Shown here in pieces: positions 43,059 to 51,370 of a DNA stretch of 64,000 bases (within the stretch, counting starts at the first letter, position 1; every line of letters starts with the position of its first letter). Below the pieces are notes generated by a model. It was not told the DNA's origin, searched no databases, and worked only from the letters and a program-made list of their open reading frames with translations. Source of the DNA: Halolactibacillus miurensis (GTDB lineage: Bacteria > Bacillota > Bacilli > Bacillales > Amphibacillaceae); the NCBI RefSeq assembly GCF_900116255.1, contig NZ_FPAI01000005.1, positions 1 through 64,000 on the forward strand, read 5' to 3'. Both the position numbers and the translations under genes were made by a program.

Positions 43059-44375
43059 TTGGATCGACAAACGGTAGATGAGCGTTTAGACAGGCTCGTC
43101 AATATTCGGACGAGTCTTGACCAAGTCATGGATACTTTACCAATGAAGGTACCAAAACAAGCAAGAGAACAAATTAAAAAGATTCTTTTAAAAAATGATG
43201 AACTTAATCAGTTACTTGAAGATATAAAAGACCGGCGACCTCCGCGTTTGATCGTAGTTGGTAAAACTGGTGTCGGTAAAAGTAGTTTAATTAATGCGAT
43301 GTTTGGACATTATTTAGCCAAAACATCTGCGGTTGACGTTGGGACACAGTCGGTGAGTAGTTATCAATATCGTGATAATCAACAGGTATTATTTGATGTC
43401 ATTGATACCCGTGGTCTAGGAGAATCGTTTAACTCAGCGAGTAGCGCAGAAAAAGCTTTAAAAGAAGCCGTTCAGCAATTTGAGCCAGATGCTGTTCTTT
43501 TAGTTATGAATGCGACAGACCGGGCAGGGATGGATGAGGAGTTACAACAAATAAATGTCTTAAAACCCTATATATCAGAACAGGTTCCCGTTGTCTGTGT
43601 CCTCACACACGCTGATCATATTGAACCGGCTCGAATTAAAGAGCCTGATCAATATCCTGACATAAAACAGGAAAGAATTGAAGAGAAAACGCAACAAGTG
43701 ACACGATTAATCCAATCCCTACATGTAGATATTCAAACCGTCATCCCTGTCTCGAGTTATATCGAATGGAGTCATGAGACGCCTGAGCATTTAACTGAAC
43801 AGGAGCGATCAGCGTTAACCATCGCATTTGATGGACGTTATGAGATTGATACGCTACTGGATTACTTAGAATCAAACATTGATTTTCAATCAGCGATTCA
43901 CTTGATGTTATCAACCCGGATTGACAGGGCGGTGAAACAGCTCACACAAAAAGTCATTAAAGTCTTCTCAGGTGCTGCTTCAACGGTGGCTTTAACTCCG
44001 ATTCCAGTCAGTGATATGTCGGTTCTTGTCCCTTTACAACTGCTTATGGTGAGCTTTATCGGTTATGTGAGTGGCCGGACAGTTGATAAGAAAATGTTGA
44101 AGGACTTTTTAGTTAGTTTAGGTGGGGTTGGCTCTCTTGGCTACAGTTTTAAGCTCATTGCCCAACAAGGAACGAAATTCTTAAATGTGGTTTTGCCAGG
44201 CTCAGGTAGTGTCGTCTCTAGTACGATTGCTTACTCTGGCACATACGCGATGGGTAAAGCAGCCGAGGCTTACTTTATTGATTCAGTAAGCAAGAAAGAT
44301 ATGAAGAAAATCATGAAAAAAGCAGAACAAGAAGGTAAGCAAGCGGCGAAAAAGAATGAAAAATCAGCTGAATGA
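43059..44375 (+). CDS. Era/EngA-like GTPase with C-terminal DUF697 membrane-associated region
   Basis: 438 residues, TTG start behind GAGGAGGAGG. G domain: P-loop VGKTGVGKSS (about 68-77), G3 DTRGLGE, G4 THAD (variant of NKxD), preceded by a coiled helix. The C-terminal half (about 285-410) is glycine-rich and hydrophobic (VFSGAASTVALTPIPVSDMSVLVPLQLLMVSFIGYVSG, LVSLGGVGSLGYSF) as in DUF697, a membrane-interacting module, then a lysine-rich tail. Such GTPases are thought to act at membranes in stress; exact function unknown. Switch II differs from Era, so this is not Era itself. Confidence 0.8.
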   Translation: MDRQTVDERLDRLVNIRTSLDQVMDTLPMKVPKQAREQIKKILLKNDELNQLLEDIKDRRPPRLIVVGKTGVGKSSLINAMFGHYLAKTSAVDVGTQSVSSYQYRDNQQVLFDVIDTRGLGESFNSASSAEKALKEAVQQFEPDAVLLVMNATDRAGMDEELQQINVLKPYISEQVPVVCVLTHADHIEPARIKEPDQYPDIKQERIEEKTQQVTRLIQSLHVDIQTVIPVSSYIEWSHETPEHLTEQERSALTIAFDGRYEIDTLLDYLESNIDFQSAIHLMLSTRIDRAVKQLTQKVIKVFSGAASTVALTPIPVSDMSVLVPLQLLMVSFIGYVSGRTVDKKMLKDFLVSLGGVGSLGYSFKLIAQQGTKFLNVVLPGSGSVVSSTIAYSGTYAMGKAAEAYFIDSVSKKDMKKIMKKAEQEGKQAAKKNEKSAE

Positions 44376-44452
44376 TTGTACGGGAATTTAAAGTCTCGCC
44401 TTAAAGGATTGAATTCAGAAATACCTCCCATTATTTTTAAGTTTATCGACTT

Positions 44453-44481
44453 AGCACCTGCCATTTTAGTAGGTGCTTTTT
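44453..44481 (+). terminator. Terminator of the GTPase gene
   Basis: AGCACCT (44453-44459) / AGGTGCT (44471-44477), then TTTTT. Confidence 0.85.
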
Positions 44482-44603
44482 ATAGGCAGACACCTCTACT
44501 ATAAGTATTTTGAGGAAAGTGTCTTCTCGCTCTAAGACGATCAAGGGATTATCTTTCTATAATTTCTTCAAATAAAAAGCTAGCATTTCAATCACAACCG
44601 TGC

Positions 44604-44609
44604 TATAGT
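44604..44609 (+). promoter_or_regulatory. -10 box ahead of the structured RNA
   Basis: TATAGT after TGC, about 30 bases before the first paired segment of the RNA; no good -35. Confidence 0.35.
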
Positions 44610-44619
44610 AATAGAGCGA

Positions 44620-44750
44620 TGAGCTGATTTGCATAAGACGCACACGTTTATAACGTTGTATGTGGCAACGTGTGTTGCGCCGCAAATAATCTCTGGTTAA
44701 TTTATTAACCAGTAAAACCTCCGATTCTTTATTGAGTCGGAGGTTTTTTA
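44620..44750 (+). ncRNA. Structured non-coding RNA with own terminator, family unknown
   Basis: Nested pairing: GATTTGC (44626-44632) with GCAAATAATC (about 44682-44691); GCACACGTT (44640-44648) with AACGTGTGTTGC; then a perfect hairpin CTGGTTAAT / ATTAACCAG (44693-44712); then terminator AAACCTCCGA (44715-44724) / TCGGAGGTTT (44737-44746) with T run. No ORF with a ribosome site crosses it. It lies between the GTPase terminator and the promoter of the amino-acid importer, so it seems to be a separate small RNA, or a riboswitch whose gene has been lost. I do not recognise the family (not tmRNA, RNase P, 4.5S RNA or T-box by their conserved motifs). Confidence 0.55.
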
Positions 44751-44793
44751 ATGTTTTTTAATAAAAAATGTAATCGCATTCATTATTGGTAAT

Positions 44794-44820
44794 TTGGCGA
44801 TTTTGATATGAAACTATAAT
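44794..44820 (+). promoter_or_regulatory. Promoter of the amino-acid importer, followed by a long leader
   Basis: TTGGCG (44794-44799), 15 bases (or TTTGGC with 16), and perfect TATAAT (44815-44820). The leader to the first ATG is about 220 bases and contains hairpins ACTGTT/AACAGT (44890-44913) and AGCAAAATTTTGCT (about 44957-44970); no known riboswitch or T-box motif is seen. Confidence 0.5.
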
Positions 44821-45049
44821 GATTCATACCAGAAAAGCATAAAAAGGCGTTTAAGGTTTTTCTCTCTCGGGTAAGGGTAGTATAGGGTGAACTGTTTCGG
44901 GTCGAGCGAACAGTAATAAGTACTAAAAGAAGAGAGGAGGATGCGGGAACAGGTTGAGCAAAATTTTGCTTTTAAGCCATGATTAAAGGAATCACCTATA
45001 CTTATTTCGGTTGAACGAGATAAAAAAAGTACAAGGGAGACGATTATTC

Positions 45050-45865
45050 ATGAAAAAGTTAATAGGTATACTATTGTTAGGTCTAATGCTTACACTCGTT
45101 GCTTGTGGAGAAGATGATACAGCATCTGATTCAGACGCTGACGGTGCAGGTGATAGTGAGACAAGTTTTGGTTTAGTAGAACCAGGAAAGCTAACCTTTG
45201 CGGCATCAGGTGAGTTTAAACCATTTAGTTATATGGAAGGCACGGATATGGTCGGATATGATGTAGCTGTTGGGAAGGCGATTGCGGAGAAGTTAGGTTT
45301 AGAACCTAATCCAAAACGTGCGAAATTCTCAGGTATTGTGACGGGTGTAAGTGAAGGACGTTATGATATTGCGGTCGCAAGCCATACCATCACAGAAGAG
45401 CGTTTAGAACAAGTTGATTTTAGTGAACCTTATTATTATTCTGGACCTGTTGTTTGGGTACAACCGGGTAGTGATATTGAGACAGAAGCCGACTTAGAAG
45501 GTAAAAAGATCGCGGTTGCGCGTGGGACAACGTACATTAGTATTGCAGAAGGGTATACCGATGATATCCCGCAACTAGACAGTGATGTTGTGGCCTTACA
45601 GACGCTTTCAAACGGGAATTATGATGCGGTTATTACCGATGACGTCACTGGTAATGCGGCGATTGATAACGGACTTGAAATTGAAGAAGCGTTCTATTTA
45701 GGTGTCAGTGAACAAGGGGTTGCTGTTAATAAAGACAATCCAGAATTAACGGAAGAAATTAATGCAATCTTACAAGAAATGAAAGAATCAGGAGAGCTGA
45801 AAGCACTCGCAGAAGAATGGATCGGCGTCGATATTACGGTTGAACCAGAAGGGGCGTCTGAATAA
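45050..45865 (+). CDS. Polar amino-acid ABC transporter substrate-binding lipoprotein
   Basis: 271 residues: lipoprotein signal MKKLIGILLLGLMLTLVAC with C19, acidic linker, then a family 3 binding domain: GKLTFAASGEFKPFSYMEGTDMVGYDVAVGKAIAEKLGL, RYDIAVASHTITEERLEQVDFSEPYYYSG, DLEGKKIAVARGTTYISIA and KDNPELTEEINAILQEMKESGELKALAEEWIG. Binds a polar amino acid such as glutamine, arginine or cystine. ATG 45050 follows AAGGGAG. Permease and ATPase genes follow. Expression may be controlled in the long leader. Confidence 0.92.
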   Translation: MKKLIGILLLGLMLTLVACGEDDTASDSDADGAGDSETSFGLVEPGKLTFAASGEFKPFSYMEGTDMVGYDVAVGKAIAEKLGLEPNPKRAKFSGIVTGVSEGRYDIAVASHTITEERLEQVDFSEPYYYSGPVVWVQPGSDIETEADLEGKKIAVARGTTYISIAEGYTDDIPQLDSDVVALQTLSNGNYDAVITDDVTGNAAIDNGLEIEEAFYLGVSEQGVAVNKDNPELTEEINAILQEMKESGELKALAEEWIGVDITVEPEGASE

Positions 45866-45872
45866 GAGAGTA

Positions 45873-45893
45873 GGTCACGCTTATTGCGTGACC
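45873..45893 (+). terminator. Intercistronic hairpin after the binding-protein gene
   Basis: Perfect stem GGTCACGC (45873-45880) / GCGTGACC (45886-45893), loop TTATT, with no T run. Same place in the operon as the chvE-gguA hairpin; likely stabilises or limits read-through so that the receptor exceeds the pore. Confidence 0.75.
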
Positions 45894-45963
45894 ACGTCTT
45901 TACTCTGTTTATGCGCTACATAATATCGAATAAAGCTTTCATTAGAGAGAAGGAGCGGTCAAG

Positions 45964-46617
45964 TTGGGAGAGTTTTTTTCTATCTTTACAGGTAGTTTTG
46001 ATGTTTTCATGGAAGGTCTTTGGCTTACGCTTAGATTGTCCGTTGTATCATTACTGATTGCGATTGTGATCGGGTTATTCTTCGCGATGCTGAAAATATC
46101 ACGGATTAAAGTGTTAGAAATTATTGCGGATTTATATATTTGGATTGTGCGCGGAACCCCGTTAATCGTCCAAATCTTTATACTATTCTATGGCTTAGCT
46201 GAAATTTGGCTCATTCCAGAATTCTGGGCAGCCAGTATTGGTTTAGCCTTCCACTCAGGGGCCTATATTGCGGAGATCATTCGCGGGGCGATTCAATCCA
46301 TCACCAAAGGTCAAACAGAAGCGGCCCGTTCACTTGGGATGAACCGCTCACTTACGATGCGCCGGATTGTATTGCCACAAGCTTTTCGTCGTGCGGTACC
46401 GTCGTTAGGTAATCAATTTATTATTGGGATCAAAGATTCATCACTTGCCTCATTTATTGGCTTACAAGAGCTGTTTGGGGTGTCGAATACGATGGGGTCG
46501 AATTCATTTAATTACTTGCCTTATTTCTTTACCGTTGCGATTTATTACTTACTTATTGTCTTGATTTTAACGATTGCAGTGAATCAATTAGAGAAAAAAT
46601 TAGCGGTGAGTGATTAA
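45964..46617 (+). CDS. Polar amino-acid ABC transporter permease (GlnP/HisM-type)
   Basis: 217 residues, TTG start behind AAGGAGCGG. Five or so helices and the family segments [44 protein letters not shown] and the EAA loop [35 protein letters not shown], which docks on the ATPase. Between binding-protein and ATPase genes in one operon. Confidence 0.93.
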   Translation: MGEFFSIFTGSFDVFMEGLWLTLRLSVVSLLIAIVIGLFFAMLKISRIKVLEIIADLYIWIVRGTPLIVQIFILFYGLAEIWLIPEFWAASIGLAFHSGAYIAEIIRGAIQSITKGQTEAARSLGMNRSLTMRRIVLPQAFRRAVPSLGNQFIIGIKDSSLASFIGLQELFGVSNTMGSNSFNYLPYFFTVAIYYLLIVLILTIAVNQLEKKLAVSD

Positions 46618-46630
46618 GGAGGGAATTAGG

Positions 46631-47371
46631 ATGACAGAACCAAGAGAAATGATTCGAGTAGAAAAATTAAATAAATCATTTGGTGATTTACACGTCTTAT
46701 ATGATATCGATTTAAAAGTAAACGAGAGTGATGTGGTCGTTTTAATCGGCGCCAGTGGCTCCGGTAAAAGTACGTTATTACGTTGTCTCAACTTTTTGGA
46801 ATTTAAAGATGATGGCAAGATCATAATAGAAGGCGAACAAGTCGAAGCGGATACGCATGACTTAAATAAAGTGAGACAAAAAGTCGGCATGGTATTTCAA
46901 CATTTTAACTTATTCCCACATAAAACCGTCTTAGGCAATGTGATTGAAGCGCCGATTCAAGTGAAAGGTTTATCAAAAAAAGAAGCGATCAAAGAAGGGA
47001 AACGGCTGTTAGATAAAGTGGGTCTTGGTGATAAATATGATGTGTATCCATCACGCTTATCAGGAGGACAAAAACAACGGGTCGCAATTGCGCGCGCACT
47101 CGCCATGCAGCCGGACATTATGTTATTTGATGAACCAACGTCTGCGCTTGACCCTGAACTTGTCGGAGAAGTTCTTGAAACAATGAAAGAGCTAGGGGAA
47201 GAGGGTATGACGATGGTGGTTGTGACCCATGAGATGGGCTTTGCTCGTGAAGTAGGCGACTGGGTCGTGTACATGAACGAAGGCCGGATTGTCGAAGAAG
47301 GTAAGCCGGATCAAATTTTTGACCAGCCTAAAGAAGAACGAACGAAAGCTTTCTTAGATTCAATCCTGTAA
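46631..47371 (+). CDS. glnQ: Polar amino-acid ABC transporter ATP-binding protein (GlnQ-type)
   Basis: 246 residues: Walker [11 protein letters not shown] loop [18 protein letters not shown], signature [16 protein letters not shown], Walker [13 protein letters not shown] and [12 protein letters not shown], the standard HisP/GlnQ type. ATG 46631 follows AAGGAGGG; the track frame upstream overlaps the permease only in a poor context. It closes the three-gene importer operon. The symbol denotes the type, not a proven glutamine specificity. Confidence 0.93.
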   Translation: MTEPREMIRVEKLNKSFGDLHVLYDIDLKVNESDVVVLIGASGSGKSTLLRCLNFLEFKDDGKIIIEGEQVEADTHDLNKVRQKVGMVFQHFNLFPHKTVLGNVIEAPIQVKGLSKKEAIKEGKRLLDKVGLGDKYDVYPSRLSGGQKQRVAIARALAMQPDIMLFDEPTSALDPELVGEVLETMKELGEEGMTMVVVTHEMGFAREVGDWVVYMNEGRIVEEGKPDQIFDQPKEERTKAFLDSIL

Positions 47372-47411
47372 AAGAGGGCCGAAAGTGTATATCACGAGAT
47401 GTTTTAAATCA

Positions 47412-47465
47412 AGCACACCAAAAAACGTAAGGACTCATCCGTTGTCCTTACGCTTTTTGTGTGCT
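47412..47465. terminator. Two-way terminator, importer operon and MerR gene
   Basis: CGTAAGGAC (47426-47434) pairs with GTCCTTACG (47444-47452); outside it AGCACAC and TGTGCT extend the stem around A- and T-rich arms. Confidence 0.85.
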
Positions 47466-47469
47466 ATTT

Positions 47470-48192
47470 TTACTTAAGCTGGTGTTCGGCGTAATAGATC
47501 ATCGCTTCTTGCATAAATTGGGCTAAGCCCTCACCATATTGATCCATGTTTTCTGTGAAGCGTTCATCCATCGTATAAAGTTGAGCGACACCAATTAACA
47601 TGTCTTTTGTATATGGGTAGATACGGTTTAATTGATCGACCCACACTTTTATACCGCTTTGAGCTTCCTCACTTGTCGGCGCAAGGTGACGAAGTGTGGC
47701 TAAGTGTTTAAAACTGTCATGCATCTGTTCCTGACTCACCTTTCCATTTTTTACGTTGGCTTTAGCGGTAAGTACAGCTTCTTTTCCGTATAATTGGGTG
47801 GCTTCCTCGTCATACTCGGTGTTGTTGAAATCAAATCCTTTAAACTTTTCTTCGTTTGACATATGTTTTCCTTCTTTCTCATGTAAGATTGTTTGATCGA
47901 TTGTTTTAATCATCTCTGTTAATTGTGTGTGTTTTTTCATTAAAGCTTGTTTTTGTTTTTCAAGTGTGGTTAATCGGTCATGATCGCCCTCAAGGATTCG
48001 CTTAATATCAGTGAGGGATAGACCGAGGGTTTTATAAAAAAGAATGGACTGTAGCTGATTTAAATCATCGTCTGAATAATCTCGATAACCAGATTGATGA
48101 CATTTTGCCGGCGACAACAAGCCAATCTTATCATAGTGATGCAAGGTGCGCTTTGTTAGACCCGTTAATGTACTTACTTCTTGAATTTTCAT
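47470..48192 (-). CDS. MerR-family regulator with TipAS antibiotic-binding domain (Mta/TipA-like)
   Basis: 240 residues: MerR winged helix MKIQEVSTLTGLTKRTLHHYDKIGLLSPAKCHQSGYRDYSDDDLNQLQSI, a dimerisation coiled coil (about 75-110), then the globin-like TipAS domain (FKGFDFNNTEYDEEATQLYGKE...GIKVWVDQLNRIYPYTKDMLIGVAQLYTMDERFTENMDQYGEGLAQFMQEAM). Mta and TipA bind drugs and activate multidrug-efflux genes. Its promoter has the 19-base spacer with a central palindrome typical of MerR activators, so it regulates itself; no efflux pump is adjacent. Confidence 0.93.
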   Translation of the reverse strand: MKIQEVSTLTGLTKRTLHHYDKIGLLSPAKCHQSGYRDYSDDDLNQLQSILFYKTLGLSLTDIKRILEGDHDRLTTLEKQKQALMKKHTQLTEMIKTIDQTILHEKEGKHMSNEEKFKGFDFNNTEYDEEATQLYGKEAVLTAKANVKNGKVSQEQMHDSFKHLATLRHLAPTSEEAQSGIKVWVDQLNRIYPYTKDMLIGVAQLYTMDERFTENMDQYGEGLAQFMQEAMIYYAEHQLK

Positions 48193-48214
48193 CTTCAGAA
48201 CCTCCTTGTTCTCT

Positions 48215-48245
48215 ACTATAAAGGGTAACGTTACGTGAGGGGCAA
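48215..48245 (-). promoter_or_regulatory. MerR-type promoter with 19-base spacer and central palindrome
   Basis: On the minus strand: TTGCCC (48245-48240), 19 bases, TATAGT (48220-48215). The perfect palindrome GTAACGTTAC (48225-48234) lies at the centre of the over-long spacer, the classic site where MerR activators untwist DNA. Confidence 0.85.
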
Positions 48246-48369
48246 GTAAAAATTTAATTTTTCTCTCATGGATTTTTTGTGTCTAATAGCGGAAGAGAAC
48301 AGGGTATGTTAAAATCTAAGAGTTGAAGACAACGATTAAAATAATGACAAGAAAACTGAGGTGTCGACA

Positions 48370-49101
48370 GTGACCGAATTAACATATGACCGCTTAATGG
48401 AAAAAATTAATCAGTTAAGTGAGACTTACGCGATTGATGAAGCGGTGTTTTATCAAATCATTGAACATTGGGATGAACAGGATGTATCCGTTGAGAAAAA
48501 GTTGAATGAATCGTTTAGAGGTTTATTAAATCAAGTCAGTGTTGAAATGAACAAGATGGATGAAATCATGGACGAGAGACCCACATGTTTTATGGGCTGT
48601 GCGTTTTGTTGCTACTTCCCGATTATTGTGACGGGATTAGAAGCGAAGTTAATCAAACAAGTGATCGACCGCTATCCAACAGAGAGAAAAGAAGCGATTC
48701 TTAAACATTTATCACGTTATCAAGTCAATCATGAGGTTAAGTTAAAACAAGCGCGCACGATTGACTTTAAAGACGATCCTGACTTTAAAAGAAAATACCG
48801 TACCCTTGATTTACCTTGCCCGCTGCTTGATTTAACAACGAATAGCTGTATGGCATATGAAGCCCGTCCGATTCCATGCCGAACGTATGTGAATTATTTA
48901 GATCCAAAACTTTGTGAAGAAAACCGCATGCCAAAAGAAACGGTTAGTTTTGAATTCTTATATGGCCCATATTTTGAAGCTTTGAATGAATTTGTGCAGT
49001 GGCTATATGAAGATGGTGACACCGGTATGATTCACTATCCGGATGATTTATTTAGTGAAGATTACTTAATTAATTGGCTTAATCCAACCGATCATGCTTA
49101 A
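48370..49101 (+). CDS. YkgJ-like cysteine-cluster protein
   Basis: 243 residues with cysteine pattern MGCAFCCYFP, then LPCPLLDLTTNSC, PIPCRTYVNYLDPKLCEEN: the CxxCxxCC (YkgJ, UPF0153) arrangement, thought to hold a zinc or iron-sulphur centre. Function unknown. GTG 48370 is preferred over GTG 48361, as TGAGGTG lies eight bases ahead. Flanked by the divergent MerR gene and its own terminator. Confidence 0.85.
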   Translation: MTELTYDRLMEKINQLSETYAIDEAVFYQIIEHWDEQDVSVEKKLNESFRGLLNQVSVEMNKMDEIMDERPTCFMGCAFCCYFPIIVTGLEAKLIKQVIDRYPTERKEAILKHLSRYQVNHEVKLKQARTIDFKDDPDFKRKYRTLDLPCPLLDLTTNSCMAYEARPIPCRTYVNYLDPKLCEENRMPKETVSFEFLYGPYFEALNEFVQWLYEDGDTGMIHYPDDLFSEDYLINWLNPTDHA

Positions 49102-49112
49102 TCAACGTAAAG

Positions 49113-49146
49113 AAAAGCGTCTAAGACACAAGTCTTAGGCGCTTTT
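49113..49146. terminator. Terminator after the YkgJ-like gene
   Basis: AAAAGCGTCTAAGAC (49113-49127) pairs with GTCTTAGGCGCTTTT (49132-49146) with one G-T pair; A- and T-rich ends suit both directions. Confidence 0.88.
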
Positions 49147-49207
49147 GCTTGGAGTGATTATACACATAACACAATTATACGAAATATAAAGGTAGGAACA
49201 GACATAA

Positions 49208-50539
49208 TCAACCGGTGAAGATTTCACCCTTCGGATAGGAAATCCGAGGTGGTTGAGAGCGTGCAAGTGAAAAGGCAATCGTTAAAGGTCCCACACGACC
49301 GATAAACATGAGGAGCATAATCACAGGTTTACCAATCACAGATAACTGGTCGGTGATCCCGGTAGATAGGCCGACGGTACCAAAGGCTGAAAAAGCTTCA
49401 AACACCACGCTCATCATCGGTAAGTCTTCCGTTACTGCTAAAATAAATATCGCAATGAAAACGATAAAGAAACTAATAACAATGATGGATAATGACCGGA
49501 TAACGACTTCCGTATCAATGCGTTGTCTAAAGGCAAATACTTGGCTATTACCACGGAGATAAGCAACCACCGCAAGGATAATAATAATTAACGTCGTCAC
49601 CTTAATACCTGAAGCTGTCGAGGCACTCCCGCCACCAATAAACATTAAAAAGATTGTCAGCATGAGCGTACTTGGATTCATTTGACTGTAATCCAATGAG
49701 TTAAAACCTGCTGTACGAGGGGTTAACCCTTGGAAAAAGCTCCCCCAAATCTGTCCGTCAAGCGAAAGATCACCAATGGTATTGGGATTATTAACTTCTA
49801 AAATAAAAAAGCTAAGCACGGCGAAGACATTAATAAGAAATGTCCCGAGTAACATGACTTTCGTATGTAACGTCCATGTTCGCCATTTTCTTTTATGCAT
49901 GAGCTCATAAATAACAGTAAAACCAATCCCACCTGAGACGAATAGAAGGGTTATCACGATATTGATCAGTGGGTCTGCGACATAGTGAGATAAGCTATCA
50001 CTAAAGAGACTAAAACCCGCATTATTAAATGATGAGATCGCGTGAAAGAGGCTAATAAATATCCCGCGCCCGACGCCAAACTCTGGAATCCACCGGATGC
50101 TTAACAGCGCTGTTGCGATCAGTTCCATCGTCACCGCAAAATAGAAAAGGGTTCGAATCAGACGGATGATCCCGCCCATTGAATTTTGATTTAACGCTTC
50201 CTGCATCAACAGTCTTTCTTTTAAACGGATTTTTTTTCCTAGGAATAAGATACTCATCACCGCAAATGTTAAAAAGCCTAAGCCGCCAATTTGAATAAGG
50301 ATCATTAATACCGTTTGTCCGAAAGTAGTAAACGCTGTCCCTGTATCAACAACAATTAAACCGGTAACCGTAACGGCTGATGTGGCTGTAAAGAAAGCGT
50401 CCAGCCATGAGAGGGGCATCGTGCGGCTAATCGGTAATTTAAGAAAGAGTGTCCCTAACGTAATAATCACAAAGAAACCCATCGCTAATATTTGTGGTGG
50501 TGATAAAGGATTATCTCTTAGCTTTAAGCGTAAATTCAT
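49208..50539 (-). CDS. ktrB: K+ transporter subunit KtrB (TrkH/KtrB family)
   Basis: 443 residues, about ten helices. The four pore-loop repeats are visible: SAVTVTGLIVVDT, SSFNNAGFSLF, TPRTAGFNSLDY and AFGTVGLSTGIT, each with its filter glycine. Na+-coupled K+ uptake pore that works with the ring-shaped KtrA. The start overlaps ktrA by 29 bases. No c-di-AMP (ydaO) riboswitch motif is seen upstream, unlike Bacillus subtilis. Confidence 0.94.
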   Translation of the reverse strand: MNLRLKLRDNPLSPPQILAMGFFVIITLGTLFLKLPISRTMPLSWLDAFFTATSAVTVTGLIVVDTGTAFTTFGQTVLMILIQIGGLGFLTFAVMSILFLGKKIRLKERLLMQEALNQNSMGGIIRLIRTLFYFAVTMELIATALLSIRWIPEFGVGRGIFISLFHAISSFNNAGFSLFSDSLSHYVADPLINIVITLLFVSGGIGFTVIYELMHKRKWRTWTLHTKVMLLGTFLINVFAVLSFFILEVNNPNTIGDLSLDGQIWGSFFQGLTPRTAGFNSLDYSQMNPSTLMLTIFLMFIGGGSASTASGIKVTTLIIIILAVVAYLRGNSQVFAFRQRIDTEVVIRSLSIIVISFFIVFIAIFILAVTEDLPMMSVVFEAFSAFGTVGLSTGITDQLSVIGKPVIMLLMFIGRVGPLTIAFSLARSQPPRISYPKGEIFTG

Positions 50540-51200
50540 CGTATACTTCCACCTTTTTAAATTTTTGAATCGACCGGTTACGCCCTAAAATAATGAGGAC
50601 ATCTTTTGGCTGCATTAGATAGTAGGGACTTGGATTAATATCCACTTTACCGTTATGACGAATACCTATGAGTGATAAGCCGTAAAGGCCTCTTAAATCA
50701 ATAGCTTCGATCGAACGATTGACTAAACGGTCGGAAACTTTTACTTCAACGATACTATGATCATCCGAGAGTTCAATAAAATCCATAATATGATTATGCA
50801 GTAATTGATTGACGAGTCGCTTGGCGATATCTTTTTCAGGCTGAATAATATAATCAGCGCCGATCCGACTTAATATTTTTGAATGGTTCTTGTTGATCGC
50901 TTTTACCCAGACGTTTTTGACACCCATATCTTTTAAGATGAGGGTCGTTAAAATACTCGCTTGAATGTCTTCACCAATCGCCACAATAACGTAATCAAAA
51001 TTCGTTAAACCGAGACTTTTTAAGCGGTTTTCCTCTGTCGTATCAGCGACAACCGCATGAGTGGCAATCGCTTGATAATCGCTAACCAGTCGCTCTTTTT
51101 TATCAATCACAAGCACATCGTGTCCTTGCTTGATTAATGTATCTGTCACGCCACGACCAAATTGGCCTAAACCAATGACTGCTAATTGACGCTTAGCCAT
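50511..51200 (-). CDS. ktrA: K+ transporter regulatory subunit KtrA (RCK: TrkA-N and TrkA-C)
   Basis: 229 residues: Rossmann fold MAKRQLAVIGLGQFGRGVTDTLIKQGHDVLVIDK (GxGxxG) for ATP/ADP binding, VVADTTEENRLKSLGLTNFDYVIVAIG, then TrkA-C (SIVEVKVSDRLVNRSIEAIDLRGLYGLSLIGIRHNGKVDINPSPYYLMQPKDVLIILG), which binds c-di-AMP in homologues. AGGAGG precedes the ATG. First gene of ktrAB. Confidence 0.95.
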   Translation of the reverse strand: MAKRQLAVIGLGQFGRGVTDTLIKQGHDVLVIDKKERLVSDYQAIATHAVVADTTEENRLKSLGLTNFDYVIVAIGEDIQASILTTLILKDMGVKNVWVKAINKNHSKILSRIGADYIIQPEKDIAKRLVNQLLHNHIMDFIELSDDHSIVEVKVSDRLVNRSIEAIDLRGLYGLSLIGIRHNGKVDINPSPYYLMQPKDVLIILGRNRSIQKFKKVEVYDEFTLKAKR

Positions 51201-51260
51201 AGGATGACCTCCTTTTTTCTATATAAATCCGAAGTTTTTAAGCAATGTTTTACTTAAGCT

Positions 51261-51289
51261 ACCATACGTTAATTATACACGAATGTCAA
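51261..51289 (-). promoter_or_regulatory. Sigma-A promoter of ktrAB
   Basis: On the minus strand TTGACA (51289-51284), 17 bases, TATGGT (51266-51261), about 60 bases before the ktrA ATG. GCTTAA occurs twice downstream of it. Confidence 0.75.
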
Positions 51290-51291
51290 TA

Positions 51292-51316
51292 TAAAAACCG
51301 GTCAAAATGACCGGCT
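51292..51316 (-). terminator. Terminator of the cytosolic chemoreceptor gene
   Basis: AGCCGGTCA / TGACCGGTT on the minus strand with a three-base loop and a TTTTTAT tail; lies upstream of the ktrAB promoter. Confidence 0.85.
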
Positions 51317-51370
51317 AAATAATAAGATAACGATCATCAAATCTGAGTCGATAGGCATCTATTAGATGAC

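Noticed and set aside
44935-44985. Short ORF MREQVEQNFAFKP with AGGAGG in the importer leader
   Set aside because: The ribosome site abuts the ATG with no spacer, so translation is unlikely; the palindrome there is better explained as RNA structure.
44860-45049. T-box, S-box, lysine or glycine riboswitch in the amino-acid importer leader
   Set aside because: None of the conserved core motifs of these families could be found by eye.
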